A stretch of DNA of 44,284 nt from an uncultured Erysipelotrichaceae bacterium (GTDB taxonomy: Bacteria; Bacillota_I; Bacilli_A; Erysipelotrichales; Erysipelotrichaceae), in assembly GCA_902803055.1 (NCBI GenBank), contig CADCOR010000170.1:1-44284 (forward strand), read 5' to 3'. Of this stretch, positions 14,997-23,023 are shown piece after piece; the stretch's first letter is position 1; each line of letters opens with the position of its first letter. Below the pieces are notes generated by a model, which saw only the letters and a list, made by a program, of their open reading frames with translations, was not told the origin of the DNA and did not search any database. The translations under genes and the position numbers were made by a program.

Positions 14997-14997
14997 A

Positions 14998-15438
14998 TTA
15001 TTTACAGTTTAGGATCATCCTGACATGAGGAATGCCATCTAAAACAAACTCATCAGAAATCGCTTGGAACCCGCACTTCTCATAAAGACCCTTCGCATAG
15101 ACCTGGGCTTCAAGATAAATGCTGTCCGCCTTGAAATATGTTCGGGCGACTTCAATACCTTCTTTCAGAATTCCCGTACCATAGCCTTTTCTTCTTTCCA
15201 TAGCTATGACTCTGCCAATGGATGTATATTCGCTTTCAACCCCTTTATCCATGACCCGCAGATAGGCAATTATCCTTTCCTCATCTTCATACCAGACATG
15301 GATCGCTTCCTGATCGTTGCCATCTATTTCGCCATAGGGACACTGCTGTTCCACCACAAAAACATCGACCCGCAGTTTAAGGATCTTATAGAGTTCATCC
15401 AGACTTAATTCATCAAATCTTTTAACTTTCAGTTCCAT
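14998..15438 (-). CDS. ElaA-like GNAT acetyltransferase
   Basis: A 146-aa protein with the ElaA signature: LYKILKLRVDVFVVEQQCPY near the N-terminus (about 16-35), followed by EIDGNDQEAIHVW, and the acetyl-CoA site IGRVIAMERRKGYGTGI. The LEAQVYAKGLYEKCGF segment ends the GNAT core. The physiological substrate of ElaA proteins is unknown. The start lies 17 bp inside the end of the rhodanese lipoprotein gene, so translation is probably coupled. Confidence 0.9.
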   Translation of the reverse strand: MELKVKRFDELSLDELYKILKLRVDVFVVEQQCPYGEIDGNDQEAIHVWYEDEERIIAYLRVMDKGVESEYTSIGRVIAMERRKGYGTGILKEGIEVARTYFKADSIYLEAQVYAKGLYEKCGFQAISDEFVLDGIPHVRMILNCK

Positions 15439-15853
15439 AGGTCCAGTCTATTATGCCCCCAAAGTCATAAACATTGCTATAGCCAAGATCAAGCAGTTTA
15501 AAAGCCACTTCTTTGGAACGGCGTCCGCTGCGACAATAGATCAGAAGCAGCTGATTCTTATCTGCCAGTTTTTCATCTGCCTGATCTTTAATCACTTCGT
15601 TTGGAATATTGATGGCTCCCGCAATATGTCCTTCAGCATATTCTTCTTCTGTTCTGACATCGATGATCAGATAATCATCCTTTTCATCCATCATCTTCTT
15701 TGCTTCTGTTGCAGAAATAACGTGATATTGCGCTTTTTCTGTCTCATTTACAGAATTGTCTTCATTATCAGCTGTATCTTCTTTAAAGCTGCAGCTGAAT
15801 AAGATTATTGAAATCAAGAGGAACAGGATAGACGTAAACGTTCTTTTTTTCAT
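15422..15853 (-). CDS. Rhodanese-domain lipoprotein
   Basis: A 143-aa lipoprotein. The signal peptide (residues 1-20) ends in the lipobox LFSC with the lipidated Cys21, followed by an acidic linker. A single rhodanese domain covers residues ~45-143: DVRTEEEYAEGHIAGAINIP and the active loop YCRSGRRS with a catalytic cysteine, then DLGYSNVYDFGG. It is expected to bind or transfer sulfane sulfur, or to act in thiol redox, outside the membrane. Its promoter shares a symmetric -10 with the divergent GH2 gene; the ATG lies 9 nt from the TATAAT and has no Shine-Dalgarno. First gene of a three-gene operon. Confidence 0.92.
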   Translation of the reverse strand: MKKRTFTSILFLLISIILFSCSFKEDTADNEDNSVNETEKAQYHVISATEAKKMMDEKDDYLIIDVRTEEEYAEGHIAGAINIPNEVIKDQADEKLADKNQLLLIYCRSGRRSKEVAFKLLDLGYSNVYDFGGIIDWTYGTES

Positions 15854-15862
15854 ATATTATTA

Positions 15863-15870
15863 ATTATAAT
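15863..15870. promoter_or_regulatory. Symmetric, shared -10 of the divergent rhodanese and GH2 genes
   Basis: The 8-mer ATTATAAT is its own reverse complement. It gives TATAAT at 15865-15870 (plus; 6 nt before ATG 15877) and TATAAT at 15863-15868 (minus; 9 nt before ATG 15853). The entire intergenic region is 23 bp. Any -35 elements must lie in the coding sequence of the opposite gene. Confidence 0.7.
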
Positions 15871-15876
15871 TTAAGT

Positions 15877-17508
15877 ATGAACAGTTATGATAATTACTAC
15901 CCGAGACCATTATTAAAGCGCAATTCCTTTTTCTCACTGAATGGTCTATGGGAACTTAATGGCCAAAACATCAATGTACCTTTTCCACCTGAAGCAAAAC
16001 TGTCTGGATACGATGGTGATTTAGGTAACCTTGTCTATCGCAAACGTTTTACCCTTCCTGAAAACTTCTATAAGGAAAGTGATCGCGTTATTCTGCACTT
16101 TGGTGCGATCGATCAGCTTGCTGATGTCTTTCTGAATGATACCTTTATCACACATAACGAAGGAGGATATCTGCCTTTTTCAGTTGATATAAGCAGATAT
16201 CTGGAAGATGACAACCTGCTGGAAGTCAGGGTAACAGATGAACTGGATTACTTCTATCCTTATGGCAAACAGTCCAAGAAACCTGCCGGCATGTGGTATA
16301 CACCGGTCTCCGGCATCTGGAAATCTGTCTGGATCGAAGCCTTGCCGCAAAACGGAATCGAGAATCTGAACATAAAGACGGACATGAACTCCCTCCATCT
16401 GCAGATTCTTTCAAATGCACAGAAGTTCAAAGTGGAATTTGAAAACTATTGCGAAGTCTTTGATTCCAATATCATTGATATCGCAATACCCGAACCTCAT
16501 CTTTGGTCATTACAGGATCCTTATCTATATAAACTCAAGATCACTACTGATGATGATCAGATCGAATCATACTTTGGCTTGCGGAAGATTGAAACCAGAA
16601 TAATCAACGGTCATGAACGTCTGTTTATGAATAACAGGCCGTTTTTCATAAATGGTCTTCTGGATCAGGGATATTTTGAAAAAGGCATTTATACCCCAGA
16701 AGATGTAAAAGAATACGAAAGAGACATTGTCGGCATTAAAGAGCTTGGTTTCAACACTCTGCGAAAGCACATCAAGATCGAAGATGAAGCTTTCTACTAT
16801 TACTGTGATAAGCACGGCATCCTTGTCATACAGGACATGGTCAATTCAGGAAAATACTCTTTCTTCAAAGATACGATCCTGCCAACGATCGGTTTTCTCA
16901 AGCTCAGAAGAAAAGCTAAGGATAAGAAACGCCTGGAGTTCTTTTTGGATCAAAGCAGAAGAACGATCGGCTTATTGAAATCACACCCTAGTCTGATCGG
17001 CTATACAATCTACAATGAAGGTTGGGGCCAGCAGGAAGCTTCCGCTTGTTATGAGATTCTAAAGAAAGAAGATCCTGATCGTTTATTCGATGCGACATCC
17101 GGCTGGTTCTTTGATGACAAATCAGACTTCGATTCCTATCACATCTATTTCCGCAACAAAGTGCTCAAAGGAAAACAAAGACTGCTTTTACTGTCTGAAT
17201 GCGGTGGCTTTACCAGAAACATTGAAGAACATAGCGATTCAAAAAAGACCAGCTATGGTTATGGCAAAACAGACAGTGAAGAGGAACTCACTGAGCGCAT
17301 AATCGATATGCACAGGAAAATGGTCATTCCTTCGATCGAGAATGGACTTGTCGGCTATATCATGACTCAGATCAGCGATGTTGAGGGAGAGATCAACGGC
17401 ATGTTTACCTATGATCGCAGTGTCTGCAAGGTGAATAAGAAAAAGATCCTTGCAGCAAATAATGAGCTGACAAGGATCTATGATGGAGTCTGCGGATCAG
17501 CTGAATGA
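15877..17508 (+). CDS. Glycoside hydrolase family 2 enzyme
   Basis: A 543-aa GH2 protein, short for the family. The N-terminal jelly-roll sugar-binding domain (about 1-155) includes RKRFTLPE and FLNDTFITHNEGGYLPFSVD. An immunoglobulin-like region follows (about 160-240), then the TIM barrel, with NTLRKHIKIED, the acid/base Glu381 in YNEGWG and the nucleophile Glu441 in LSECGG. Beta-galactosidase, beta-glucuronidase or beta-mannosidase activity cannot be distinguished. There is no signal peptide, so it acts on imported glycosides. The transcript is predicted leaderless (TATAAT, 6 nt, ATG). The last 12 bp overlap the convergent lipoprotein gene. Confidence 0.9.
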   Translation: MNSYDNYYPRPLLKRNSFFSLNGLWELNGQNINVPFPPEAKLSGYDGDLGNLVYRKRFTLPENFYKESDRVILHFGAIDQLADVFLNDTFITHNEGGYLPFSVDISRYLEDDNLLEVRVTDELDYFYPYGKQSKKPAGMWYTPVSGIWKSVWIEALPQNGIENLNIKTDMNSLHLQILSNAQKFKVEFENYCEVFDSNIIDIAIPEPHLWSLQDPYLYKLKITTDDDQIESYFGLRKIETRIINGHERLFMNNRPFFINGLLDQGYFEKGIYTPEDVKEYERDIVGIKELGFNTLRKHIKIEDEAFYYYCDKHGILVIQDMVNSGKYSFFKDTILPTIGFLKLRRKAKDKKRLEFFLDQSRRTIGLLKSHPSLIGYTIYNEGWGQQEASACYEILKKEDPDRLFDATSGWFFDDKSDFDSYHIYFRNKVLKGKQRLLLLSECGGFTRNIEEHSDSKKTSYGYGKTDSEEELTERIIDMHRKMVIPSIENGLVGYIMTQISDVEGEINGMFTYDRSVCKVNKKKILAANNELTRIYDGVCGSAE

Positions 17509-18585
17509 ACAGCCTGAATTACAGTCTTCTTTAAGCAGTTCCAGATCGATATACTGATCAAACCAGCTGCTTAATCCTTCGATGCTTTCGTAATATGGCA
17601 GGTCATCATTGCTGCCAGGATCAAGATAAGCAAGCACTTCACCATCCTTATAGATGAACATCGATGGTGTATAGGAGACACGATCGCTAACTGAATTGGT
17701 CGATTTAGCTAAAACACTCAATTCGACGGCATACATGCTGATGCCGTTTTTTTCTGTAAACTGCTTGACGATCGGTGCAAAGGAAGCACAGGATACACAT
17801 CCTGGCATATAGACATAAAGCGCAAAGGTCTTACCTGCTCTTTCGAGTTCCTGAAGATCATTGACGGAACTGATCCTGATGAAATTGTCATCTGTTTCGG
17901 CAGGTTTTTGGTCCTTGTCTTTATCACTTTCGCCGTTCAATGAATGCAACAGTGAAAAATCTATGCTGTGATAATCAACCAGCGCAAAATCATAATATTC
18001 CTTGCCACCGCTGGCATAGCGGATATCGACATTATTCTCTCCTTCGTAATACCAGTAGCCACCGACATTGTAGATCTTATTTTCGTCCCAGCCCAGACTT
18101 GTCAGCATTTTCTTGGTCATACCGGCATAACCGCCGCCGCCGCACATCAGGAAAATAATCTTGTCCTTAGGGAAAAGTGTTTCCAGAATATGCTCCGATT
18201 CTTCAAAATTGGCAGTATAGACACCATCTTTTTCGCTGAACAGCGTAGTGCCGCTGTATGAAGAACCTACCTCTTCAGGCAAACCGCTGACATTGCAAAG
18301 ATATGGGTACGGAACAACTTCAAAACCTTTTACATAACCCGACAGATAAGAATCACCGCCGATTGCTTCATAATTGGCTTCATCCTTCAGCATGCGCATA
18401 TCGCGATATATCGCATCTTCTCTGCCAAGATATTTATCGATCGTTTTTTCATTGATATTCTTATCGATGCCCAGCTGACCTCTCATGCCTTCATCGAGCT
18501 CCGGCAAAGGCAATTCAGCATCTTTCTGGCATCCGCTTGTGAAGATCAGGCACACAAGCAATAATAGTTGCAATAATTTTTTCAT
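17497..18585 (-). CDS. Lipoprotein with rhodanese-like and thioredoxin-like domains
   Basis: A 362-aa lipoprotein. The start at ATG 18585 gives a signal peptide ending in FTSGC (lipid Cys19), and TATCAT (18592-18597) lies 6 nt upstream. Residues ~40-210 resemble a rhodanese fold whose active loop is MCGGGGYAG, with Tyr where rhodaneses have Arg, followed by KIYNVGGYWYYEG. Residues ~225-350 form a thioredoxin-like domain with CVSC (YMPGCVSCASF) and a cis-proline (SYTPSMFIYKDG). The C-terminus ends in a Cys pair (CNSGCS). A joint role in extracytoplasmic sulfur or disulfide chemistry is inferred. It overlaps the convergent GH2 gene by 12 bp. Confidence 0.78.
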   Translation of the reverse strand: MKKLLQLLLLVCLIFTSGCQKDAELPLPELDEGMRGQLGIDKNINEKTIDKYLGREDAIYRDMRMLKDEANYEAIGGDSYLSGYVKGFEVVPYPYLCNVSGLPEEVGSSYSGTTLFSEKDGVYTANFEESEHILETLFPKDKIIFLMCGGGGYAGMTKKMLTSLGWDENKIYNVGGYWYYEGENNVDIRYASGGKEYYDFALVDYHSIDFSLLHSLNGESDKDKDQKPAETDDNFIRISSVNDLQELERAGKTFALYVYMPGCVSCASFAPIVKQFTEKNGISMYAVELSVLAKSTNSVSDRVSYTPSMFIYKDGEVLAYLDPGSNDDLPYYESIEGLSSWFDQYIDLELLKEDCNSGCSFS

Positions 18586-18632
18586 AAATATATGATACAG
18601 CAATCCTTAAAACATGACTATTCAGAAACACA

Positions 18633-19289
18633 TCAGCGCTTTGTGGCATAAAGTTTTTCCAGGAACGAATCATCTCTTTTGTTTAGCTGATCAAGATGAT
18701 ATTCATCATCAATCCTGCTGAACTTTGCGACATAGCCATTAGGAGCCGGCATATCCTTCTTTTCGCCTTGTGAAGCCAGTTTCAGATAGTATTTGCGGTC
18801 AAGGCCAAACATGAAGCTGATCATATGCATGAATACTGAACCGTGGGAAACGATCAGGATATTATCGTCGTTGTCTGATTGTGCAAAGATCCTGTCATAT
18901 GTTTCAAGAACTCTTTTAGAAAGCATTTCCACATTTTCACCGCCGACATCCGACCAGTCAAAATCACCAAAACGTCTTCTATCCACCTCTTCCTGATGAT
19001 TAGCCATAGTTACACCTTCAAAGCGGCCAAAATTAACCTCTTTAAGGCCTTTTTCATAGCTGATCGGTATATCGCGATCACCCCTGATGATATGGGCAGT
19101 ATCAGCACATCTTTCACTGGTCGAAGTATAGATATGATTGAAATTTATCTTTTCAAGCAGCTGTCTGGCCTCATATGCATTGGCTATTCCCTCTTCAGTT
19201 AATGGTGAATCACTCCATCCCTGCATCTTGCCGACTTCATTGAACAGAGTCCTGCCATGCCGCACATAGTAAAACGTTACCTTTTTCAT
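18633..19289 (-). CDS. Histidine phosphatase (phosphoglycerate mutase-like)
   Basis: A 218-aa member of histidine phosphatase clan branch 1. YYVRHGRTLFNE carries the phosphorylated histidine of the RHG motif; LTEEG, STSERC, LKEVNFGRFEG and SHGSVFMHM supply the remaining catalytic arginine, glutamate and histidine. I prefer ATG 19289 (MKKVTFYYVRHG), with GGAG 6 nt upstream, over ATG 19304. The natural substrate is not evident; GpmB/CobC-like enzymes are broad phosphomonoesterases. It stands between two monocistronic-looking genes. Confidence 0.88.
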   Translation of the reverse strand: MKKVTFYYVRHGRTLFNEVGKMQGWSDSPLTEEGIANAYEARQLLEKINFNHIYTSTSERCADTAHIIRGDRDIPISYEKGLKEVNFGRFEGVTMANHQEEVDRRRFGDFDWSDVGGENVEMLSKRVLETYDRIFAQSDNDDNILIVSHGSVFMHMISFMFGLDRKYYLKLASQGEKKDMPAPNGYVAKFSRIDDEYHLDQLNKRDDSFLEKLYATKR

Positions 19290-19334
19290 CACTTTCTCCA
19301 TCATCCTAGATAACTATATATAATTTAATCTGCA

Positions 19335-19366
19335 TAAAATGAGGAAGCGATCACACTCTTCCTCAT
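19335..19366 (-). terminator. Terminator of the PAP2 gene
   Basis: ATGAGGAAG (19339-19347) pairs with CTTCCTCAT (19358-19366) around a 10-nt loop, followed on the minus strand by TTTTATG. It lies 12 bp after the PAP2 stop. Confidence 0.7.
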
Positions 19367-19377
19367 ATAAATCATTA

Positions 19378-20292
19378 TCATTTTTTATTTTTCCCGATCT
19401 TTTCGTATAGCGGGAAGATAAGCGGATAAACTCCCAGTACAACAAACATGACGATCGCATACCTGATTGTTCTGACAAGCAGTGACAGGAAAGTGCTGCT
19501 GTCAAGAAATTCAGAACTGAACGGTAACTTCAGCAGACTGTTTAAAGCAAAATAAACAGCAAGTGCACCGGTTAGACGCAATATCTTGGCGATGATGCTG
19601 TCAGTGCTTTTATAGTTTACATATTTTTCTTCAAAAGGAATTGCTGCCACAAGAGCAGTCAGCATGCCCAAAGATGTGTAATAATCCTGGGTACGGACAA
19701 AGATCATTCCGGGCAGTGCAGAAAGAAGCAGGATCAGATTCTGCAGCCATTCTTTCTTTACATGCTTTTCTAACAGCGCATAAATGCCCATCGAAGCAAA
19801 ACCGATTAACAGTCCTGCAAATACATCAGTCGGGTAATGAGCACCGGCCATCACGCGGGAATAAGCAATCAGCAAGGTCAATATGACCGCCAGGATCCAC
19901 ATCCATTTCTTCTTGACGTATTCCGCCAAAGAGAAATACAGAAGTGACACAGAGGCACTGTGCATGCTTGGAAAGGAATAGCCCTGAGCAGCGACATCAT
20001 CCGCTGCCGCTTCAGCTTCTACTTTTGCCAGCATTTTGACTCTGTCCGGATATTGAAGATAAGGACGCGGTCTTTTTGCCACAGCCTTGATCATCGTCAG
20101 CCAGGTACTCATGGCTGTTAAAATCAGCGCTGTTTTCCTGCCGACTTCCTTCTTCCAGCAGAACATCACAAAAAGGATCGTGATCATCAGGCCTTTTTCA
20201 CCACCGACAAAAGTCAATACTCTGCCAAGATGAATGCCGAAGCTTCCCACATGGCTTTGCAGCCATTCGATAAGTACAACTTCCCATTCCAT
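19378..20292 (-). CDS. PAP2-family membrane phosphatase
   Basis: A 304-aa integral membrane phosphatase with about eight helices. The three-part active site is complete: KX6RP (Lys69-Pro77, KAVAKRPRP), PSMHS (108-112) and SRX5HX3D (Ser144-Asp155, SRVMAGAHYPTD). This family dephosphorylates phosphatidate, PGP or undecaprenyl pyrophosphate at the outer face of the membrane. The C-terminal ~130 residues form extra helices beyond the catalytic core. A GGGGG stretch upstream could serve as ribosome site. The gene is monocistronic, with a terminator. Confidence 0.9.
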   Translation of the reverse strand: MEWEVVLIEWLQSHVGSFGIHLGRVLTFVGGEKGLMITILFVMFCWKKEVGRKTALILTAMSTWLTMIKAVAKRPRPYLQYPDRVKMLAKVEAEAAADDVAAQGYSFPSMHSASVSLLYFSLAEYVKKKWMWILAVILTLLIAYSRVMAGAHYPTDVFAGLLIGFASMGIYALLEKHVKKEWLQNLILLLSALPGMIFVRTQDYYTSLGMLTALVAAIPFEEKYVNYKSTDSIIAKILRLTGALAVYFALNSLLKLPFSSEFLDSSTFLSLLVRTIRYAIVMFVVLGVYPLIFPLYEKIGKNKK

Positions 20293-20355
20293 TATCTATA
20301 CCCCCTGCTGCAGCTTGATTTCAGTCTTATTCCAATACTGCTGTATATTTATATA

Positions 20356-21183
20356 TTACAGCCCCTGTTCCTTGACGAAACGATAAAAATCTTTTTCTTT
20401 TTCTAAATCCGCTTCAGAAATCGTGCCAACCGGATGAGCATACATGATACTTTCTTCAACACCATCCAGTCCAAATACTTCATCGCAATACTTGCCATCA
20501 ACTGATCCAATGGCACAGCCGCCCAGATTCAAAGCTGTAGAAGCAAGATAGATGTTTTCAGTGATATGTCCGGCATCAATCAGAGCTACACGATGAGCGA
20601 AGATGCCATAGCGCCATTCTACCCGATAGAAGACCATTGAAAAGTAGAAGACAATATTGGCTTTGCTTGCCCAGATCTGGCCTTCCAGTGACTTATCAAT
20701 AAAGCCTTTAAGATCATCAAGCTTCTTAAGAAATTCAATCTTATGGACAAGCGGCAGATAGTGATAGATGCCATCTTCCAGCCCTTCCACATTCTGCAGT
20801 GTCAGATAGGTTTCAAACTGATGGCGGGCACCACCGCAGGGAACCGTTCTTAAAGTCGCATAGGATCTGCCTCTTATTTCCTTAATACCCTGACAGCTCC
20901 ATAACAGATAGGACAGCTGCAGCAGCGAGATTTTCTCTTGCGTAAAGACGCGATGTGAACAGCGGCGATCGATGACACTGAAAAAGTCTCTATCGGCATC
21001 AAGATCATCAAAATTCTTTGGCAGATCGATGATGTTATCTGTCATTGCCTCTTTGACTAAAGGCGGCTGCTGTTTCTTTAATTCCTGATCGGTCTGATAA
21101 TCAGAATAATCTGTCTCATCATAACCTGTTCTGATCAGTTCTCTTCCTTCTTCGATTAATTTTCTGATTTGTTTTTCTTCCAT
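20356..21183 (-). CDS. SagB-type nitroreductase-fold oxidoreductase
   Basis: A 275-aa FMN-dependent nitroreductase-like protein of the SagB/ThcOx group. The core has DRRCSHRVFTQEKISLLQLS (FMN-binding arginines), LRTVPCGGARHQFETYL, GIYHY, and a C-terminal LNLGGCAIGSVD near the flavin. SagB-type enzymes oxidise azolines in peptide natural products when beside a YcaO cyclase, but no SagC, SagD or precursor peptide is present here, so a stand-alone oxidoreductase is more likely. GAGG lies about eight bases before the ATG, with a TACAAT-like -10 near 21222-21227. Confidence 0.85.
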   Translation of the reverse strand: MEEKQIRKLIEEGRELIRTGYDETDYSDYQTDQELKKQQPPLVKEAMTDNIIDLPKNFDDLDADRDFFSVIDRRCSHRVFTQEKISLLQLSYLLWSCQGIKEIRGRSYATLRTVPCGGARHQFETYLTLQNVEGLEDGIYHYLPLVHKIEFLKKLDDLKGFIDKSLEGQIWASKANIVFYFSMVFYRVEWRYGIFAHRVALIDAGHITENIYLASTALNLGGCAIGSVDGKYCDEVFGLDGVEESIMYAHPVGTISEADLEKEKDFYRFVKEQGL

Positions 21184-21255
21184 ATCTGTTCCTCATCTAT
21201 TTTTGATAAATACATCATTATTGTATCAGCTGCAACAAAAACGGACATTTGTCAT

Positions 21256-21282
21256 ATAAAAAGGCCGGAATGATCCAGCCTT
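21256..21282 (-). terminator. Terminator left from the PTS EIIC gene
   Basis: On the minus strand AAGGCTGG pairs with CCGGCCTT (one G-U pair) around ATCATT (21261-21282), followed by TTTTA. It lies about 27 bp after the EIIC fragment stop and shows that the fragment is the real 3' end of a gene. Confidence 0.85.
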
Positions 21283-21308
21283 GTAATAGTATCTGTATAT
21301 TGCAGCAA

Positions 21309-21600
21309 TTAAGCTTCTTTAGTCATCTGCTTCTTGCCTAAGATATAGGTAACAACGAAGCCGATAACAACTGCCAGACACATAACGCCCATCATGCCCC
21401 AGAAGTTGCCCCAGGTTCCATCCGGGTTGATGTAAGCCGCGAAGGAAATGAAGCCGGGGTTGGCAACAACGTACTGCGTGAGTCCGAATAAGCCGGCAAT
21501 GAAGCCACCGATTCCGCCACCGACCATTGCGCCAATCAGCGGATAGCGGTTAGGGAATAAGACACCATATACACCTGGTTCGGTAATGCCTGATAACTCT
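21309..21600 (-). pseudogene. 3' fragment of a PTS EIIC permease gene
   Basis: The minus-strand frame reads SELSGITEPGVYGVLFPNRY, then PLIGAMVGGGIGGFIAGL and a final transmembrane helix ending in GKKQMTKEA. The GITEP-x-x-YGV segment and the glycine-rich helix after it identify the C-terminal part of an EIIC of the glucose/beta-glucoside/trehalose superfamily, of which ~95 residues remain from ~350 or more. No EIIB, promoter, Shine-Dalgarno or upstream EIIC sequence exists; homology stops near 21600, where a plus-strand remnant begins. A 72-aa frame from ATG 21527 exists but is only part of the fragment. It is a decayed gene, with its terminator retained. Confidence 0.85.
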
Positions 21601-21601
21601 G

Positions 21602-21769
21602 AATACCACTTCTTTATTTGAAGAATACTATTCGCTGATCTGTTACCTTGGTGAAGAAGGAAAGTTCAATTCCCGTGCAATCCACTCGCTGCGCAACGAG
21701 TACAGCAATTACGGACTGACACTGTTCTTTGATCTGTTTTATCATGAATGTTTTGTCGAAAGCGCATAA
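21602..21769 (+). pseudogene. 3' fragment of an unidentified gene
   Basis: A plus-strand frame without a start codon reads LFEEYYSLICYLGEEGKFNS and, after a few more residues, SNYGLTLFFDLFYHECFVES, ending in TAA at 21767-21769. Codon choice (GAA, TAC, CTG, ATC) matches the neighbouring genes, and the frame is closed further upstream by a stop at 21584. I do not recognise the family. It meets the EIIC fragment head-to-head at about 21600, so both genes have lost their 5' parts. Confidence 0.5.
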
Positions 21770-21792
21770 AAAAATGGACAATTACTGTCCAT
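21767..21792 (-). terminator. Rho-independent terminator of pepP
   Basis: ATGGACA (21774-21780) pairs perfectly with TGTCCAT (21786-21792) around a 5-nt loop, followed on the minus strand by six T. The TAA stop codon of pepP (21782-21784) lies in the loop. Confidence 0.9.
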
Positions 21793-23023
21793 TCATGTAT
21801 CGTTCGATGTCTTCGGCTTCTCTGATTATTTCTTTGGATAATACTTCACAGCCATCTGCCGTTATAAGCAGATCATCCTCGATTCTTATTCCGATACCTT
21901 CAGCAGTGATATAAAGACCAGGCTCATTGGTAATTACATTGCCTTCTTTTAATACAGCGCCAAGTCCGCCATCGATATCATGAGTATCAAGTCCGAGATG
22001 ATGTCCGCAGGAATGGAAATAATATTCACTGACCGCTTCATTAAGACCGTGTTTAGGAAGTTCCTGTTTATAATAATCTATCACCATCTGATTGAGGTCT
22101 TTGAGCTTTACGCCTGGTTTGGCGTTGGCTTCAACGATCTTCTGTGCATTGCGGACGAGCTGATAGATCTCTTTTTGACGATCAGAGAAATGACCGTTGA
22201 TCGGGAAAGTACGGGAGATATCGGCACAGTAATAATCGCTGGTCGCACCTAAATCACATAAGAACAGTTCGTTGTCATTGATGACCCGATTGTTATCATG
22301 ATAGTGAAGGATTGTTGCACGCTTGCCGCCGGCCGCTATCGTACCGAAGGCTGTGCGATGACATAACATTTGTGCCAGTACAAAGGAGAAGATCCCTTCC
22401 AGAGTCATCTCATTCATGCCTGGTTTGGCACTCTTCATCATCTTTAAAATTCCGTTGTTGGTGATATGAATCGCTTTGCGGATACTTTCGAGTTCCTGTT
22501 CATCCTTGACCAGACGCATTTTGGCCAGCGCTGGATAAACATCTTTGAAAGCCAGTGCCGGATAGTTTTCTTTCAGCTTATTGGCATAGCGCTGAGCCAG
22601 ACTTAATGACTGGTCAAACTCATAATGCCAGAAATCAAAAAACATCGTGAAATCCGGATTTCTTCTGTTGCGGTTGAGCAGTGAAGCAACAAAACTGTCT
22701 AGATCGCCGACATCCTCCACTTTCTTGATTTCCGAAACGGCCGCAGCTTCTTCCTTCAGCATTCTGCCGCCGACCCATCTGGCCATCTTTTCATCATAAG
22801 GCGGAATAAAAAGGTATTCTCCCGATGTGCCATCAAGTCTGTACATGACTAAGACCATGTTTTCCTTATCCAAACCGGTTAGATAATAGAAATTGCGGTT
22901 GATCGAAAATTCATATGCTTCATCTTCGGAACGCATCGGTGCTTTGCCTGCAAATAAGATCACAGCAGCGTTTTCCGGCAATGTTTCCAATAATCTGCTT
23001 CTTCGTTTAGAATACTGATTCAT
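21782..23023 (-). CDS. pepP: Xaa-Pro aminopeptidase (M24B)
   Basis: A 413-aa metallopeptidase that removes N-terminal residues preceding proline. The N-terminal creatinase-like domain includes SINRNFYYLTG. The M24 catalytic domain shows all dinuclear metal ligands: CDLGATSDYYCADISRTFP (two Asp), HSCGHHLGLDTHD (His), ITNEPGLYI (Glu) and GIRIEDDLLIT (Glu). The start at ATG 23023 has AAGGAG eight bases upstream; the frame is open further but lacks a better site. It overlaps the end of thiI by 17 bp and ends the ezrA operon, with a strong terminator. Confidence 0.95.
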   Translation of the reverse strand: MNQYSKRRSRLLETLPENAAVILFAGKAPMRSEDEAYEFSINRNFYYLTGLDKENMVLVMYRLDGTSGEYLFIPPYDEKMARWVGGRMLKEEAAAVSEIKKVEDVGDLDSFVASLLNRNRRNPDFTMFFDFWHYEFDQSLSLAQRYANKLKENYPALAFKDVYPALAKMRLVKDEQELESIRKAIHITNNGILKMMKSAKPGMNEMTLEGIFSFVLAQMLCHRTAFGTIAAGGKRATILHYHDNNRVINDNELFLCDLGATSDYYCADISRTFPINGHFSDRQKEIYQLVRNAQKIVEANAKPGVKLKDLNQMVIDYYKQELPKHGLNEAVSEYYFHSCGHHLGLDTHDIDGGLGAVLKEGNVITNEPGLYITAEGIGIRIEDDLLITADGCEVLSKEIIREAEDIERYMNGQ

